A stretch of DNA of 6,349 nt, taken from the NCBI GenBank assembly GCA_964475765.1, contig CAYYZH010000236.1, positions 1-6,349 on the forward strand, given 5' to 3'. This DNA is from Thermohalobaculum sp964475765 (GTDB lineage Bacteria > Pseudomonadota > Alphaproteobacteria > Rhodobacterales > Rhodobacteraceae). Numbering within the stretch: the stretch's first letter is position 1; every line of letters begins with the position of its first letter. The notes below the pieces were generated by a model, which saw only the letters and a program-made list of their open reading frames with translations, searched no databases and was not told where the DNA came from. Position numbers and translations under genes: made by a program. Positions 6,293-6,349 of this stretch are shown here, piece by piece.

Positions 6293-6310
6293 CCCCGCCC
6301 CCGCCCCCCC
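6293..6310 (-). other. G-tract cluster with quadruplex potential
   Basis: On the - strand tracts of 7, 5 and 4 G are separated by single C bases. The 7-G tract can count as two tracts of three, so four G3 tracts with one-base loops are possible, a pattern that favours a quadruplex. It would be in the non-template strand, and in the mRNA leader if gpmI is transcribed from further right. The sequence pattern is certain; folding is inferred. Confidence 0.45.
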
Positions 6311-6318
6311 GCGAACCA

Positions 6319-6349
6319 CCCTTTGAGTGAGCTTTGCTCACTCAAAGGG
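6319..6349. repeat. Perfect 14-base inverted repeat at the window end
   Basis: CCCTTTGAGTGAGC (6319-6332) and its exact complement (6336-6349) are separated by TTT. The right arm ends on the last base of the window, so the palindrome could be longer than seen. It may be a terminator of a neighbouring gene, a regulatory hairpin, a repeat element or a fold-back artefact at a contig end. The remaining sequence in 6139-6349 holds no supported gene. Confidence 0.7.

Noticed and set aside
6223..6330. Small + strand ORF of 35 codons near the right edge
   Set aside because: It runs through the GC-rich hairpin and the C-tracts, giving a run of prolines, and ends inside the inverted repeat. Its AGAGG is only two bases from the ATG. 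No family resemblance.
1..6349. tRNA or rRNA genes, CRISPR arrays, insertion sequences, defence or phage genes
   Set aside because: No tRNA-like cloverleaf, no regularly spaced direct repeats and no transposase, integrase or defence protein motif was found in any frame; the genes are ordinary chromosomal ones.

Overview
This window looks like chromosomal DNA from an alphaproteobacterium, most likely Rhodobacteraceae / Roseobacter group. The evidence is the high GC content, the sequence style of the ATP synthase, GpmI, CtpA and RppH proteins, and an atp operon that ends atpD-atpC. This placement rests on recognising the proteins, not on a database search. There are seven genes: two transcription units that converge near position 1570, with a small lectin gene of its own between them.

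Left part (1-1505, + strand). The window opens inside atpD (F1 beta subunit, last 169 residues, DELSEED motif intact), followed by atpC (epsilon subunit). A bulged hairpin lies in the 57-base atpD-atpC gap. A compact hairpin without a T-run follows the atpC stop. After about 190 bases with a candidate promoter comes a 117-residue H-type lectin domain protein. It has a good ribosome binding site and no visible signal peptide.

Convergence (1506-1584). This short gap holds a palindrome (1538-1558) of a kind I recall as a frequent extragenic repeat in alphaproteobacteria.

Right part (1585-6138, - strand). In transcription order the genes are gpmI (phosphoglycerate mutase), an EnvC-like M23/LytM protein lacking the usual zinc ligands, ctpA (S41 carboxy-terminal processing protease) and rppH (Nudix RNA pyrophosphohydrolase). 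gpmI/envC and envC/ctpA each overlap by four bases (ATGA), so translational coupling is likely. rppH follows after 60 bases. The set joins lower glycolysis, septal peptidoglycan hydrolysis control, periplasmic proteolysis and mRNA 5'-end decay. The gpmI-envC-ctpA order is a known synteny that also occurs in gammaproteobacteria such as Pseudomonas.

Right edge (6139-6349). No gene is supported here. The stretch holds a possible gpmI promoter, a GC-rich hairpin, a run of G-tracts on the - strand and a perfect 14-base inverted repeat that ends exactly at the last base of the window. An 8-base sequence in that repeat is complementary to the gpmI ribosome binding region. No clear new biological system is present. 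The most unusual parts are the structured right edge and the lectin gene beside the ATP synthase operon.
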